Source of the DNA: an uncultured Lachnospiraceae bacterium
GTDB taxonomy: Bacteria; Bacillota; Clostridia; Lachnospirales; Lachnospiraceae
Direction: 5' to 3'
Length of the DNA: 64,000 bases
Assembly (NCBI GenBank): GCA_947648875.1
Contig: CANSPM010000008.1
Span: 31,361-95,360 of the forward strand
Numbering within the stretch: position 1 is the first letter of the stretch; each line of letters opens with the position of its first letter. Below, piece after piece: positions 17,336 to 26,775 of the stretch. A program made the translations under genes and the position numbers. The notes below the pieces were generated by a model. It saw only the letters and a list, made by a program, of their open reading frames with translations, searched no databases and was not told the DNA's origin.

Positions 17336-18121
17336 ATGGCGCAGAGAGAGATTCGGGCGGAGATCGAGAGGGAACTTGCAAAAATCCAGGAAAAGGAGCA
17401 GGTACGGATACTTCTGGCGGTGGAGTCCGGCAGCAGGGCCTGGGGATTTGCTTCGCCGGACAGTGATTATGATGTGCGTTTTATCTATATGCGCAGGCCG
17501 GAGGACTACCTGCGGCTGGAGGAGCAAAAGGATGTGATTGAGTGGCAGCTGGATGAGGTGCTTGACATCAACGGCTGGGATCTTCGCAAGGCGCTGATTC
17601 ATTTTCATCGGGGAAACGCCACTCTCTTTGAGTGGAGTAATTCTCCCATTGTATACCGCTGCACGGATCTGTGGAAACAGATCTATGAGGAGGCCGGGAG
17701 CTGTTTTTCCCAAAAAGCTGCGGTCTGTCATTATTACGGGACGGCCAAGAGTACATATATGGGATATTTGCTGCAGGAGAGGGTCAGATATAAGAAGTAT
17801 TTTTACGCGCTGCGTCCGCTGCTGGCCTGTAGATATATGGAGCAGTATGGAAAGATTCCCCCGGTGGCTTTTTCGGAACTGCTGAAACAGGATTTGCCGC
17901 CGGAGGTGAGAACAGAGATCCACAGCCTGCTGGAACGCAAGAAAGGCACGGAGGAGAAAGACTTAAACCCCCGGATTCCGGTGATTCAGAAATTTATTGA
18001 ACAGGAGCTGGAACGGCAGAAAGCCCTGGGAGATGCCATGGGGGACGACAGGTGCAGAGAATGGGAGGCGCTGAACCGCCTTTTTCGAGAAGTCCTACAG
18101 ACTTCTTTTCTGTCGGCATAA
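17336..18121 (+). CDS. Nucleotidyltransferase-superfamily protein (RlaP/YcgL-like), copy B
   Basis: A 261-residue relative of the preceding nucleotidyltransferase. The core motif is ESGSRAWGFASPDSDYDVRF at about 29-48, with G-S and D-x-D as expected for a polymerase beta-type active site. YIMRRPEDYL-like and LDINGWDLRKAL segments fit the YcgL/RlaP branch. The two copies are too different to be a recent duplication. GGGAGGTG precedes the ATG. Function and nucleotide are unknown; pairing with copy A suggests a shared pathway, for example nucleic-acid end repair (inference only). Confidence 0.75.
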   Translation: MAQREIRAEIERELAKIQEKEQVRILLAVESGSRAWGFASPDSDYDVRFIYMRRPEDYLRLEEQKDVIEWQLDEVLDINGWDLRKALIHFHRGNATLFEWSNSPIVYRCTDLWKQIYEEAGSCFSQKAAVCHYYGTAKSTYMGYLLQERVRYKKYFYALRPLLACRYMEQYGKIPPVAFSELLKQDLPPEVRTEIHSLLERKKGTEEKDLNPRIPVIQKFIEQELERQKALGDAMGDDRCREWEALNRLFREVLQTSFLSA

Positions 18122-18209
18122 GGGTTATAGGCTTTTCAATGGAAAGTTTTTTTGGTATACTAAACTCGGAGCGTAGATTATGCGTTCCACTTTACAGGAG
18201 GGCACCAAT

Positions 18210-19901
18210 ATGGCAATAATGGTCAATCAGGTAGGGTATGAGGCGGGGAGTGCCAGCAAGAAGGCCGTGACCTCCGCGCCCGGCGGCTATGTGTTAAAAA
18301 ATGCCGCAGGAGAGATCGTCTGGCGGGGACAGACAGGGGATGCGGTAGAGGACCCTCTGTGTGGAGAGACTTTATATCCCCTGGATTTTGGAAGCGCGCG
18401 GACAGCGGGGAAGCACTATCTGGAGAACGAGTCGGGAGAGCGCAGCGATACCTTTGCAATCGGAAGGGATGTGCTGGGGGAAGTACATAACGCCATGGTA
18501 AAAGCCCTGTATTTTCAGCGCTGTGGCTGCACGTTGGAGGAAAAGTACGCGGGTCCCTATATCCATGCCGCCTGCCACATGGCGGACAGCTGGATCTATG
18601 GAGAAAAGGGCCATAGCTTTGAAGCCCGGGGTGGCTGGCATGACGCGGGGGACTATGGACGGTATATCACTCCCGGGGCGGTGACCGTGGGGCATCTGCT
18701 CTATGCCAACAAGCTGTATCCTCAGTCTTTTCGTGAAACGTTGCATATTCCGGAGAGCGGCAATGAGGCGGCGGATGTGCTGAATGAGTGTCGCTATGAA
18801 CTGGAATGGATGTTGAAGATGCAGAGGGAGGACGGCGGTGTGTACCACAAGCTGACGGCCTGGCGGCATGCGCCCTTTGTCATGCCCGAAGAGGACAGAG
18901 ATGATTTTTACGCCTATCCGGTATCCTCTCTGGCGGTGGCGGATTTCTGCGCCTGTATGGCGCTGGCCGCCAGGGTGTATGACAGCGTGGACCGGGTGTT
19001 CGCGTGGCGGATGGAGGCGGCGGCAAAGTTGGCATGGCAGTGGCTGGAAAAGCATCCGGAGCCGGTGTTGTTCGTCAATCCGGAGGGCAGCAATACCGGG
19101 GAGTACGGAGATTCCACAGACGCGGACGAGCGTCTGTGGGCGGCGGCGGAGATGATGTTGCTGGCGGCGCGCAGAGGGGAGGACCGGTCCGGGTATATGA
19201 CTGTGCTTGGGCAGATTCTGGCGACCGGCCTTGCCGTGACGGATTTTGGATGGACGGATGTGGCCGGTTTTGCCGCGCTGGCCGTGCTCACGGATTTTCG
19301 TCAGACTGCAGGGGAGGAGATTCGGGAAATCTTTCGCGGTCAGGTACTCAGGGAGGCGGACCGCTTGGCGGATTTGGGCACCCGAAACGTTTTTGCTATG
19401 GCTATGGAGGCGAAAGACTTCTGCTGGGGCAGTAACATGGTGGTGACCAACAGGGGGATATTGTTGGCTCTGGCCTGTGAGATATTGCGGGCAGGAATAA
19501 AGGATATGTCTCAGGACCAGGCCCGGGAGGCCGCCGCGCGCATGGCCCGTTACCAGGAGGTAATACAGGCCCAGATCGACTATCTGCTGGGCAAGAATAT
19601 AACCGGTTACAGCTTTGTCACAGGATATGGGGATCATGCCTACAGACATCCGCATCTGCGTACCACGGCGGCGGACGGCATTGACGAGCCCATGGCTGGC
19701 TGGGTGTCCGGCGGCCCCAACGGCAGGCCCGGAGATGAGCTGGCCATCCGGGAGATTCCGGCGGGTACTCCGCCTATGAAGTGTTATCTGGATCGGGAAG
19801 AGTGTTATTCCCTGAATGAGATGACCATCTACTGGAACTCGTCGGCGGTATTTGTAACCGCCTTCCTGCGAAGCAGGGCAGCGGCGGGCGAGATCCTTTG
19901 A
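18210..19901 (+). CDS. Glycoside hydrolase family 9 enzyme (endoglucanase-like)
   Basis: An inverting beta-glucanase-type enzyme of 563 residues. An N-terminal Ig-like domain (about 1-90, VNQVGYEAGSASKKAV) precedes the (alpha/alpha)6 barrel. The barrel carries the base motif GGWHDAGDYGRYI, whose Asp pair activates water, then HAYRHPHLRT and the acid Glu in YSLNEMTIYWN. No signal peptide is present, so it should act inside the cell on imported oligosaccharides, unlike most secreted cellulases. The ATG at 18210 has CAGGAGGG upstream. It is followed by a small gene and a GH43 gene in the same direction, suggesting a hemicellulose or glucan catabolic operon. Confidence 0.9.
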   Translation: MAIMVNQVGYEAGSASKKAVTSAPGGYVLKNAAGEIVWRGQTGDAVEDPLCGETLYPLDFGSARTAGKHYLENESGERSDTFAIGRDVLGEVHNAMVKALYFQRCGCTLEEKYAGPYIHAACHMADSWIYGEKGHSFEARGGWHDAGDYGRYITPGAVTVGHLLYANKLYPQSFRETLHIPESGNEAADVLNECRYELEWMLKMQREDGGVYHKLTAWRHAPFVMPEEDRDDFYAYPVSSLAVADFCACMALAARVYDSVDRVFAWRMEAAAKLAWQWLEKHPEPVLFVNPEGSNTGEYGDSTDADERLWAAAEMMLLAARRGEDRSGYMTVLGQILATGLAVTDFGWTDVAGFAALAVLTDFRQTAGEEIREIFRGQVLREADRLADLGTRNVFAMAMEAKDFCWGSNMVVTNRGILLALACEILRAGIKDMSQDQAREAAARMARYQEVIQAQIDYLLGKNITGYSFVTGYGDHAYRHPHLRTTAADGIDEPMAGWVSGGPNGRPGDELAIREIPAGTPPMKCYLDREECYSLNEMTIYWNSSAVFVTAFLRSRAAAGEIL

Positions 19902-19951
19902 CGGGCATACATTGCGGGCAATGTTTTTGCGTGACAGGAACGGGAGGAAGG

Positions 19952-20125
19952 ATGAATACATTTCAGTATCAGGTTGTCGGCATAGACGGGGACTATGCCC
20001 ATCTAAAGCGAATCGACCAGGAATCAACGGAGTTAAAGCTGGTGGCCAGGGCACTGCTGCCGCCGGAGATCACGGAGGGAACAAGGCTTCTCTATGAATG
20101 GATGCAGTACAGTATTCTGGAGTAG
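19952..20125 (+). CDS. Small DUF3006-like protein, 57 aa
   Basis: A 57-residue protein, MNTFQYQVVGIDGDYAHLKR..., ending LYEWMQYSILE. A short beta strand, a GDYAHLKRID segment and ALLPPEITEGTRL resemble the DUF3006 layout (a 'gives-a-fold' SH3-like strip), but the match is weak. The ATG at 19952 is preceded by GGGAGGA. It lies between the GH9 and GH43 genes and is probably co-transcribed with them. Confidence 0.55.
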   Translation: MNTFQYQVVGIDGDYAHLKRIDQESTELKLVARALLPPEITEGTRLLYEWMQYSILE

Positions 20126-20214
20126 GGATGCGGATCGGCAAAGTTGCGAAGGGCTGTCGAAGGGGTTTTCCCTTTTCCGGCCATCGCGAGGCGCTTTTAT
20201 CAGGAGGAAGAGTT

Positions 20215-21780
20215 ATGAGCGAAAAAAGAGTTTATCACAATCCGGTGCAGAGGGGATTTTTCCCCGATCCGTCGGTGATCCGGGTGGGGGAGGACTATTA
20301 CATGGTCAACTCCACTTTCCAGTATTTCCCGGCCATTCCAATCTCTCATTCAAGGGATATGGTACACTGGCATATCATAGGACATGCCATCAGCAATCCG
20401 GACTGGCTGGACCTGAGCGACATCAGAGATTCTCACGGCATATGGGCGCCGGATATCTCCTATGTGGACGGAAAATTCTATGTCTTTGCCACCCTGCGGC
20501 TCAACGCGGACGGCAAGAGGGATAACAATGTGATGCGCAGGCAGCTGGTGATGGTTTCCGACAAGCCGGAAGGACCTTACAGCAAGCCCGTCTGTCTTGA
20601 GGTGGATAATATTGACCCCTCCCATTTTGTGGATGATGACGGCAGCAGATATATGATTATTGCCAAGGCGGCCCAGGCGGTGCCGCTCAGTGGAGACAGC
20701 CTGCGGGTGGCGGGGGAGATGAAGACTGCCTGGGACGGCACGGGTGAACGGTGTTCCGAGGGACCCCATCTGCTGAAAAAGGATGAGTATTACTACGCCA
20801 TGGTGGCGGAGGGCGGCACGGGCTATGGGCATGGCATCAATATGGCCCGCAGCAAAAACATGTTCGGTCCCTATGAGAACTCCCCCTACAACCCGGTGAT
20901 GCGGCAGACAGACCCGCAGGCTCCCATTCAGCGCTCCGGCCACGGAAAGCTGGTACAGGATCAAAACGGGCAGTGGTGGTGTTATTATCTCTGCGGCAGG
21001 CCCAACGGGGGGCGCTATACCACAGTGGGGAGAGAGTCTGCTTTGGACCCGGTGCAATGGACGGAGGATGGATGGCTGACCATCAATGAGGGCAAGGGTC
21101 CCAGCCTGGAGCAGACTGCCCCGGATCTGCCGGAATGCGTGTTTGAGAGAAATCTGTTTGACGATTTCAATGATACAAAACTGAATCTGGAGTGGGAGTT
21201 CGTGCGTAATCCGGACAACGGCTCCTGGTCTTTGACGGAGCGGCCCGGGTATTTCCGCATCTGGACCAGGGACGGACAGTTAAACGAGATTCGTTCCAAA
21301 AACACATTGCTGCGCAGGGAACAGGAACTGTCCTACACAGCGGAGACCAAACTGGAGTACTACCCGGACCACGATGGAGAGCAGGCGGGACTGACCTGCT
21401 ACTACAGCACAGCCACCTATGCCCGGTGCGCTCTGTGTTATGAGGGAGGCCGCAGGATTCAGCTGGTGATCAACCGCAACCATGGGGAGGAACGGATGGC
21501 GGAGATTCTGGATGTGAAGGAGGCTCCTGTCTATCTGAAAGTGGTGGTGGATAAGTTGACCCGCAGTTTCTATTACAGCTACGACGGTCAGGACTGGCAG
21601 ACCGTGGGCGTGCTGGAGAACTGTATCTATCTCTGCGACGAGGGAGTTCCCGACGATCCCAAGCGTCACACCGGTACGCTGGTGGGCGTCTACGCCAACA
21701 ACGGCGGCTGCGGCTGTCGCAAGAGCGCGGACTTTGACTATTTTAAGTATGAGGACGCAACAGGCCGCGATATCCCCTGA
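20215..21780 (+). CDS. Glycoside hydrolase family 43 (beta-xylosidase / arabinofuranosidase type)
   Basis: A 521-residue inverting enzyme that removes xylose or arabinose from xylo-oligosaccharides. The five-bladed propeller shows the three catalytic acids: base Asp in GFFPDPSVIRVG (about 15), pKa-tuning Asp in GIWAPDISYVDG (about 78) and acid Glu in CSEGPHLLK (about 182). A C-terminal beta-sandwich (about 320-515, with ELSYTAETKLEY) matches the DUF1349/GH43_C2 type. No signal peptide is visible. The ATG at 20215 follows CAGGAGGAAGAG. Xylosidase and arabinofuranosidase cannot be separated by sequence alone here. Confidence 0.9.
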   Translation: MSEKRVYHNPVQRGFFPDPSVIRVGEDYYMVNSTFQYFPAIPISHSRDMVHWHIIGHAISNPDWLDLSDIRDSHGIWAPDISYVDGKFYVFATLRLNADGKRDNNVMRRQLVMVSDKPEGPYSKPVCLEVDNIDPSHFVDDDGSRYMIIAKAAQAVPLSGDSLRVAGEMKTAWDGTGERCSEGPHLLKKDEYYYAMVAEGGTGYGHGINMARSKNMFGPYENSPYNPVMRQTDPQAPIQRSGHGKLVQDQNGQWWCYYLCGRPNGGRYTTVGRESALDPVQWTEDGWLTINEGKGPSLEQTAPDLPECVFERNLFDDFNDTKLNLEWEFVRNPDNGSWSLTERPGYFRIWTRDGQLNEIRSKNTLLRREQELSYTAETKLEYYPDHDGEQAGLTCYYSTATYARCALCYEGGRRIQLVINRNHGEERMAEILDVKEAPVYLKVVVDKLTRSFYYSYDGQDWQTVGVLENCIYLCDEGVPDDPKRHTGTLVGVYANNGGCGCRKSADFDYFKYEDATGRDIP

Positions 21781-21862
21781 GCCCGATGGAGCCGCCTGCG
21801 CGGATAGGCTGTTTTGTTTTCTGACAGGCGGAAGTGGAGAATAACGGAAAAATGATGTGACA

Positions 21863-21900
21863 AAGGCGCTGAAGATCATATATCTTATCTTCAGCGCCTT
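21863..21900. terminator. Hairpin between convergent GH43 and typA genes
   Basis: AAGGCGCTGAAGAT (21863-21876) and ATCTTCAGCGCCTT (21887-21900) form a perfect 14-bp stem with a 10-nt loop. T runs are short on both sides; it sits where both convergent genes need to stop. Confidence 0.7.
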
Positions 21901-21917
21901 GTTTGGAGCAGGGGAAC

Positions 21918-23750
21918 TTATTTTTTGTTATTGGCCCGTTTTCTCAATGTGGGGTCCAGAATCTTTTTGCGAATCCGCAGTGTGGAGGGAGTGATCTCCA
22001 GCAATTCATCCGTGTCGATGAAATCCAGCGCCTGCTCCAGACTCATGATCTTGGGAGGCGTCAGCCGCAGGGCCTCGTCCGCGCTGGAGGAACGGGTATT
22101 GGTCAGCTGTTTTTTCTTACAGACATTGATCTCAATATCCTCATTCTTGCCGGTCTGGCCTACCACCATGCCGCTGTATACCTTCTCGCCGGGGCCGATG
22201 AAAAGAATACCCCGTTCCTGAGCGTTGTACAGACCGTAAGTGATGGATTCTCCGGCTTCAAAAGCGATCAGGGAGCCCTGTTTTCTGTAGGCAATATCTC
22301 CCTTATAGGGTCCGTAGCCGTCAAAAACAGTGTTCAGAATGCCATTTCCCTTGGTGTCGGTCATAAACTCGCCGCGGTAGCCGATCAGTCCTCTGGAGGG
22401 GATGGAGAACTCCAGACGGGTATAGACGCCGCCGGTGATGGAACCCATATTCCGCAGTTCCCCTTTTCTCTGTCCCAGCTTCTCGATAACGGCCCCGGCA
22501 TATTCATTAGGCACGTCGATATAGGCCAGTTCCATGGGTTCCAGCCGGTGCCCGTCCTCGTCGGATTTAAACAGCACTTCCGCCTTGCTGACGGCAAACT
22601 CAAAGCCTTCCCGTCGCATATTTTCAATCAATACGGACAGATGCAGTTCCCCGCGTCCGGATACTTTGAATGCATCCATGGAATCTGTCTCTTCCACACG
22701 AAGGGACACGTCGGTGTTCAACTCCCTGAACAGTCTGTCCCGAATGTGGCGGCTGGTCACAAATTTGCCCTCCAGACCCGCCAGCGGGGAATCATTGACC
22801 ATGAAATGCATGGCGATGGTGGGCTCGCTGATCTTCTGGAAGGGAATGGGGGAAACCTCCTCGGGGGAGCACAGAGTATCTCCGATATGGATGTCGGCGA
22901 TGCCGGAGATGGCCACGATGGAGCCGATGCCGGCCTCTCTGACTTCCACTTTGTTAAGGCCGTCAAACTCATAGAGTTTGCTGACTTTGACCTTGCTCTG
23001 CTTGTCCGGTTCATGGTGATTGACAATCACCACTTCCTGGTTTACCCGGATCATGCCGTTGTCTACCTTGCCGACGCCGATGCGGCCCACATACTCGTTG
23101 TAGTCGATGGTGCTGATCAGTACCTGGGTTCCGGCGTCAGGGTCTCCCTCCGGGGCGGGAATGTAGCTTAGAATTGTCTCAAACAGAGGTGTCATGTCCG
23201 TGCCGGGCTGCTCCGCCTCCAGAGAGGCGATTCCGGACTTGGCCGAGGCGAACACGAAGGGGCAGTCCAGCTGAGAGTCGTCCGCGTCCAATTCAAGGAA
23301 CAACTCCAGCACCTCGTCGATTACCTCGCTGGGACGCGCCTCGGGCCGGTCAATCTTGTTGATACAGACGATGACGGGGAGCTTAAGTTCCAGCGCCTTG
23401 CGCAATACGAACTTGGTCTGGGGCATGGCGCCCTCGAAAGCGTCCACCACCAGAATTACGCCGTTTACCATCTTGAGAACCCGCTCCACCTCGCCGCCGA
23501 AGTCCGCGTGGCCCGGGGTGTCAATGATATTGATCTTGGTATCTTTATAGGTGACGGCGGTATTCTTGGACAGGATGGTAATGCCCCGCTCCCGCTCAAT
23601 GTCATTGGAATCCATAATCCGTTCGGCCACTTCCTGGTTTGCGCGGAAGACGCCGCTCTGTTTGAGAAGTTCGTCCACCAGAGTGGTTTTGCCGTGGTCT
23701 ACATGGGCTATGATTGCCACATTTCGTATATTTTCTCTTTTTTGCCGCAT
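21918..23750 (-). CDS. typA: Ribosome-associated GTPase TypA/BipA
   Basis: A translational GTPase that binds the ribosome and supports large-subunit assembly and growth under stress or cold. The 610 residues contain G1 [10 protein letters not shown] (about 15-24), [12 protein letters not shown]3 [11 protein letters not shown]4 NKIDR and the TypA-specific C-terminal region with [11 protein letters not shown]. GTPase, domain II, EF-G-like and C-terminal parts are all of expected length. The ATG is preceded by AGGAGGAATTTT. A stem-loop follows the stop. Confidence 0.97.
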   Translation of the reverse strand: MRQKRENIRNVAIIAHVDHGKTTLVDELLKQSGVFRANQEVAERIMDSNDIERERGITILSKNTAVTYKDTKINIIDTPGHADFGGEVERVLKMVNGVILVVDAFEGAMPQTKFVLRKALELKLPVIVCINKIDRPEARPSEVIDEVLELFLELDADDSQLDCPFVFASAKSGIASLEAEQPGTDMTPLFETILSYIPAPEGDPDAGTQVLISTIDYNEYVGRIGVGKVDNGMIRVNQEVVIVNHHEPDKQSKVKVSKLYEFDGLNKVEVREAGIGSIVAISGIADIHIGDTLCSPEEVSPIPFQKISEPTIAMHFMVNDSPLAGLEGKFVTSRHIRDRLFRELNTDVSLRVEETDSMDAFKVSGRGELHLSVLIENMRREGFEFAVSKAEVLFKSDEDGHRLEPMELAYIDVPNEYAGAVIEKLGQRKGELRNMGSITGGVYTRLEFSIPSRGLIGYRGEFMTDTKGNGILNTVFDGYGPYKGDIAYRKQGSLIAFEAGESITYGLYNAQERGILFIGPGEKVYSGMVVGQTGKNEDIEINVCKKKQLTNTRSSSADEALRLTPPKIMSLEQALDFIDTDELLEITPSTLRIRKKILDPTLRKRANNKK

Positions 23751-24039
23751 AAAATTCCTCCTGATTCGGGTTCCGTGCTTCCCCTGCCTCGTCTTTTTCG
23801 GCAGAGAAAACCCTGCCTGATACAGGGCTGTGAAACACGGATTTTATCTTTAATATTTCTCAAACCGTTACAGTATATCACTAATTGAATAGAGGCGCAA
23901 TAAAAGATTATTGAAATTTTCGTCGAAATTTTTCGCTGAAAAGTACTTCTCAAATGCTGAAAAATGCGGTATAAATATATTACATTACAGGCATTTTGTG
24001 CCGGAAAAATTCTTAATGTGTAAGAAGGGAGAACAAAAA

Positions 24040-24690
24040 ATGACAGATAAGGTTATTGAAAACAATCAGGTGACCGTGATGGGGGAAATTATAAGTAATT
24101 TTGCCTACAGCCATGAGATCTTTGGGGAAGGATTTTACATGGTGGACGTGAAGGTACAGAGACTCAGCGAGAGTTTCGATGTCATTCCGCTTATGGTCTC
24201 GGAGAGGTTGATTGATGTAAACGCCGATTATAAGGGAAAGTATATCTGCGTAAACGGTCAGTTCCGCTCCTATAACCGTCATGAGGAGCGCAAAAACCGT
24301 CTGGTGTTGTCTGTTTTTGCCAGAGAGATCGAGTTCGCGGAGGAGATTGAAGAGAGTTCCAAGACGAATCAGATTTATCTGGATGGCTACATCTGCAAGG
24401 AGCCCATTTATCGCAAGACGCCTCTGGGGAGGGAGATTGCCGACGTATTGCTGGCCGTGAACCGTCCCTATGGCAAGTCGGACTATATCCCCTGCATCTG
24501 TTGGGGAAGAAATGCTCGTTATGCCAGCAGCTTTCATGTGGGAGAACGCTGCGCCATATGGGGGCGGATTCAGAGCCGTGAATATATGAAGAAACTGGAT
24601 GAGGAACATGCGGAAAAGCGGGTGGCCTTTGAGGTTTCTGTAAGCAAGATGGAATTGGTGGAGGCGCAGGAGGAAGAACAGCCTCTGTAG
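24040..24690 (+). CDS. Single-stranded DNA-binding-like protein, two OB folds
   Basis: A 216-residue protein that looks like two OB-fold halves. Residues 10-100 run from NNQVTVMGEIISNF to RNRLVLSVFAREIEF. Residues 110-205 (NQIYLDGYICKEPIYRKTPLGREIADVLLAV) are closest to SSB proteins, where a strand pair is followed by WGRNARYASSF. It lacks the acidic SSB C-terminal hook (DDDIPF), ending EAQEEEQPL. This is probably a second, non-canonical SSB found in Lachnospiraceae; the role is uncertain. The ATG at 24040 follows AAGAAGGGAG. Confidence 0.7.
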   Translation: MTDKVIENNQVTVMGEIISNFAYSHEIFGEGFYMVDVKVQRLSESFDVIPLMVSERLIDVNADYKGKYICVNGQFRSYNRHEERKNRLVLSVFAREIEFAEEIEESSKTNQIYLDGYICKEPIYRKTPLGREIADVLLAVNRPYGKSDYIPCICWGRNARYASSFHVGERCAIWGRIQSREYMKKLDEEHAEKRVAFEVSVSKMELVEAQEEEQPL

Positions 24691-24708
24691 GATGTTGGGA
24701 CCTTCCCA

Positions 24709-24737
24709 TTGCCAAAAGAAATAAACGGTGTTATAAT
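24709..24737 (+). promoter_or_regulatory. Promoter of the adenosyltransferase-like gene
   Basis: TTGCCA (24709-24714), a 17-bp spacer and TATAAT (24732-24737) lie 75 bp upstream of the gene at 24813. Confidence 0.75.
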
Positions 24738-24812
24738 AGGAGACAGAAATTACAGAGGAAAACCGAAAAGGGCGCTGCCGCAGCCCTGGCTGCGATGTGC
24801 AGGGGTATGGAC

Positions 24813-25304
24813 ATGGATAGAGGAAGTATCTACATATATACAGGTGATGGAAGAGGTAAATCTCCCGCTGCCTGGGGCCGGGCCATGCAGGCCGCCGCAG
24901 AGGGGAAAAAAGTGGTGATCATACAGTTTTTGAAGGGAAGAGGCCTGGCGGACAGTTCTTTTATCCGCCGGATGGAACCGGAGATCCGGCTCTTTCACTT
25001 TGAAAGATCGGATGAGAACTATATGGAACTGCCGGAGGAGAAGAAGCGGGAGGAATGTGTCAATATCCGCAATGGCCTGGGCTATGCCAAAAAGGTTCTG
25101 TCCGTGGCAGAGTGCGACCTGCTGATTCTGGACGAAGTGCTGGTGCTGGTGGAGAAGGAGATCATTGCGGCGGAGGATTTGAAGGAATTGCTGGACAGCC
25201 GCAGGGAGACAGATGTGATTCTGACGGGAAGCAGTCTGAGTGAAGAGATTCTTGTTCTGGCGGATGAGGTTTCCCGCATTGAGATGATGAAGAAGAAAGC
25301 CTGA
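24813..25304 (+). CDS. CobA/CobO-like corrinoid adenosyltransferase
   Basis: A 163-residue P-loop protein of the family that adenosylates cob(I)alamin or its precursors. The phosphate loop reads TGDGRGKSPAAWGRAMQAA, followed by VVIIQFLKGRG. CDLLILDEVLVLVEKEIIAA and VILTGSSLSEEIL match the middle and end of CobA. The usual G-K-T-T after the loop is G-K-S-P here, which is unusual. No cobalamin gene lies nearby, so it may act in salvage. The start at 24813 is preferred because AGGGGT lies six bases upstream; 24795 and 24807 are possible. Confidence 0.78.
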   Translation: MDRGSIYIYTGDGRGKSPAAWGRAMQAAAEGKKVVIIQFLKGRGLADSSFIRRMEPEIRLFHFERSDENYMELPEEKKREECVNIRNGLGYAKKVLSVAECDLLILDEVLVLVEKEIIAAEDLKELLDSRRETDVILTGSSLSEEILVLADEVSRIEMMKKKA

Positions 25305-25310
25305 ACATTG

Positions 25311-25447
25311 CGCGTCCCAATACAAATATGTGCATAAACGCAGGCACTGCATATGTACGGGGAGGAGTTTGTGGATGTTCTGCGTCCAAATACCGATTAA
25401 CGCACCGACACGGGCGAGGCGGAGTCGACCAGGGAAAACGCAGGCAC
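25311..25447. repeat. Short direct repeats upstream of the lysine leader
   Basis: AAACGCAGGCAC occurs at 25336-25347 and again at 25436-25447, exactly 100 bp apart. GCGTCC(C)AATAC occurs near 25311 and 25382 in the same order. They look like remnants of a partial duplication. No gene is present. Confidence 0.4.
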
Positions 25448-25487
25448 GCAGGAGCGGAGTAAGTTTGGTAAAAACATGGTTTTTTCA

Positions 25488-25516
25488 TTGACAAAGACAT
25501 AAGTCAATGCTATGAT
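25488..25516 (+). promoter_or_regulatory. Promoter of the dapA-dapB leader
   Basis: TTGACA (25488-25493), a 17-bp spacer and TATGAT (25511-25516) lie just upstream of the lysine riboswitch. Confidence 0.8.
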
Positions 25517-25525
25517 ATTGAAAAT

Positions 25526-25696
25526 AAGGTAGAGGTTGCGTATTTTAAGAGTACGACCCCGGATGTGGCAGGCACAGGGGAAGGGGAAGGAAAGGAACAT
25601 ACGCCGAAAGGATCGGTGTGCTGTAAACCGGGACCTTGGGCATGCGGTGAATAACTGTATGACTGTCATCTGTGTAACCGGATGGGGCGCTATCGT
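25526..25696 (+). promoter_or_regulatory. Lysine riboswitch (L-box)
   Basis: The leader shows the lysine aptamer blocks in the right order: GGTAGAGGTTGCG (25528-25540), AAGAGTA, GGAAGGAAAGGAA, CGCCGAAAGGAT, CCTTGGGCATGCGGTGAA and GACTGTCATC (25661-25670). GGTAG (25528-25532) can pair with CTATC (25690-25694) as P1. It precedes dapA-dapB, the lysine and diaminopimelate branch genes, the expected target. A stem from 25690 to 25735 and a T run at 25749-25754 follow, but I could not settle the on/off structures. Confidence 0.85.
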
Positions 25697-25846
25697 ATAA
25701 TATCAGGAGCATTTCGTGATATGATTCGTCGGCGCATGTGTGTCGGCATTTTTTATGTCTGGCAGTGGGTAAGTGACACTCTGTGCGCCGAAGGGACTTT
25801 GCCCATTAGAGCCATCGTGCAGCGATTAAATTTAGGAGGAAAAGGT

Positions 25847-26758
25847 ATGGCTATTTTTACGGGAGCGGGAGTGGCGATTGTCACCCCGATGCATGAGGAC
25901 GGAAGTGTGAACTATGAAAAGTTTACAGAGTTGTTGGAGTTCCAGATCAGCGGTGGCACGGATGCCATCATTGTCTGCGGCACCACAGGGGAGGCATCCA
26001 CCATGACCCACGAGGAACATCTGGATGTGATCCGGCACTGTGTGGAGGTGGTGAAGGGGCGAATCCCCGTGATTGCGGGAACCGGTTCCAACTGTACGGA
26101 GACGGCGGTGTATTTGTCCCAGGAGGCTGAAAAATTCGGGGTGGACGGCTTGCTGCTGGTTTCTCCCTACTATAATAAAGCTACGCAAAACGGTCTGTAT
26201 ACCCATTTCAAAACGGTAGCCGATTCCGTGAAGGTCCCCATTCTGCTGTATAATGTACCCAGCCGTACCGGTTGTAATATCCTGCCCCCGACGATTGTCA
26301 GGCTGTGCAGGGACTGTGAGAATATTGTGGGTGTGAAGGAAGCAAGCGACAATATTGTGCAGATTGCCCAACTGGCCGCGCTGGCTGAGGGAAGCGTGGA
26401 TATCTACTCTGGCAATGACAATCAGATCGTGCCCATTCTGTCCCTGGGCGGCAAGGGTGTGATCTCTGTGTTGTCCAATGTGGCTCCCCGTCAGACCCAC
26501 GAGATCTGCGCGAAATTTTTTGCGGGGGATGTGGCCGGAAGCTGCCGTATGCAGCTGGAGGCCATGGACCTGTGCGGAGCTCTGTTCTGCGAGGTGAACC
26601 CGATTCCTGTAAAGACAGCGCTGAATCTGATGGGTAAGGGGGCGGGCTCTCTGCGGCTTCCCCTGACGGATATGGAGGAGGCCAATGTGTCCAGGCTCAG
26701 AAAGGCCATGCAGGAGTATGGTATACTGGATGGGGCCTGTGATACTGGCACGAGATGA
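25847..26758 (+). CDS. dapA: 4-hydroxy-tetrahydrodipicolinate synthase
   Basis: Condenses pyruvate with aspartate semialdehyde, the first step of the lysine/diaminopimelate branch. The 303-residue TIM barrel has CGTTGEASTM (about 45-54) for the activated Thr, the Tyr in LLYNVPSRTG (about 135) and the Schiff-base Lys in VGVKEASDN (about 163). The ATG at 25847 follows TAGGAGGAAAAGG. Longer frames upstream run into the riboswitch leader and are not used. It is regulated by the lysine riboswitch and followed by dapB after 17 bp. Confidence 0.97.
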   Translation: MAIFTGAGVAIVTPMHEDGSVNYEKFTELLEFQISGGTDAIIVCGTTGEASTMTHEEHLDVIRHCVEVVKGRIPVIAGTGSNCTETAVYLSQEAEKFGVDGLLLVSPYYNKATQNGLYTHFKTVADSVKVPILLYNVPSRTGCNILPPTIVRLCRDCENIVGVKEASDNIVQIAQLAALAEGSVDIYSGNDNQIVPILSLGGKGVISVLSNVAPRQTHEICAKFFAGDVAGSCRMQLEAMDLCGALFCEVNPIPVKTALNLMGKGAGSLRLPLTDMEEANVSRLRKAMQEYGILDGACDTGTR

Positions 26759-26775
26759 TAAACAGGAGAAAAGAT

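Noticed and set aside
18372..20054. Long minus-strand open frame (about 560 codons) across the GH9 gene
   Set aside because: Antisense shadow of a GC-rich gene. No ribosome site, low-complexity Arg/Pro/His-rich translation, and the plus strand is a clear GH9 enzyme.
21903..23171. Long plus-strand open frame (about 420 codons) across typA
   Set aside because: Antisense to an unmistakable typA. No start signals and no recognisable domain.
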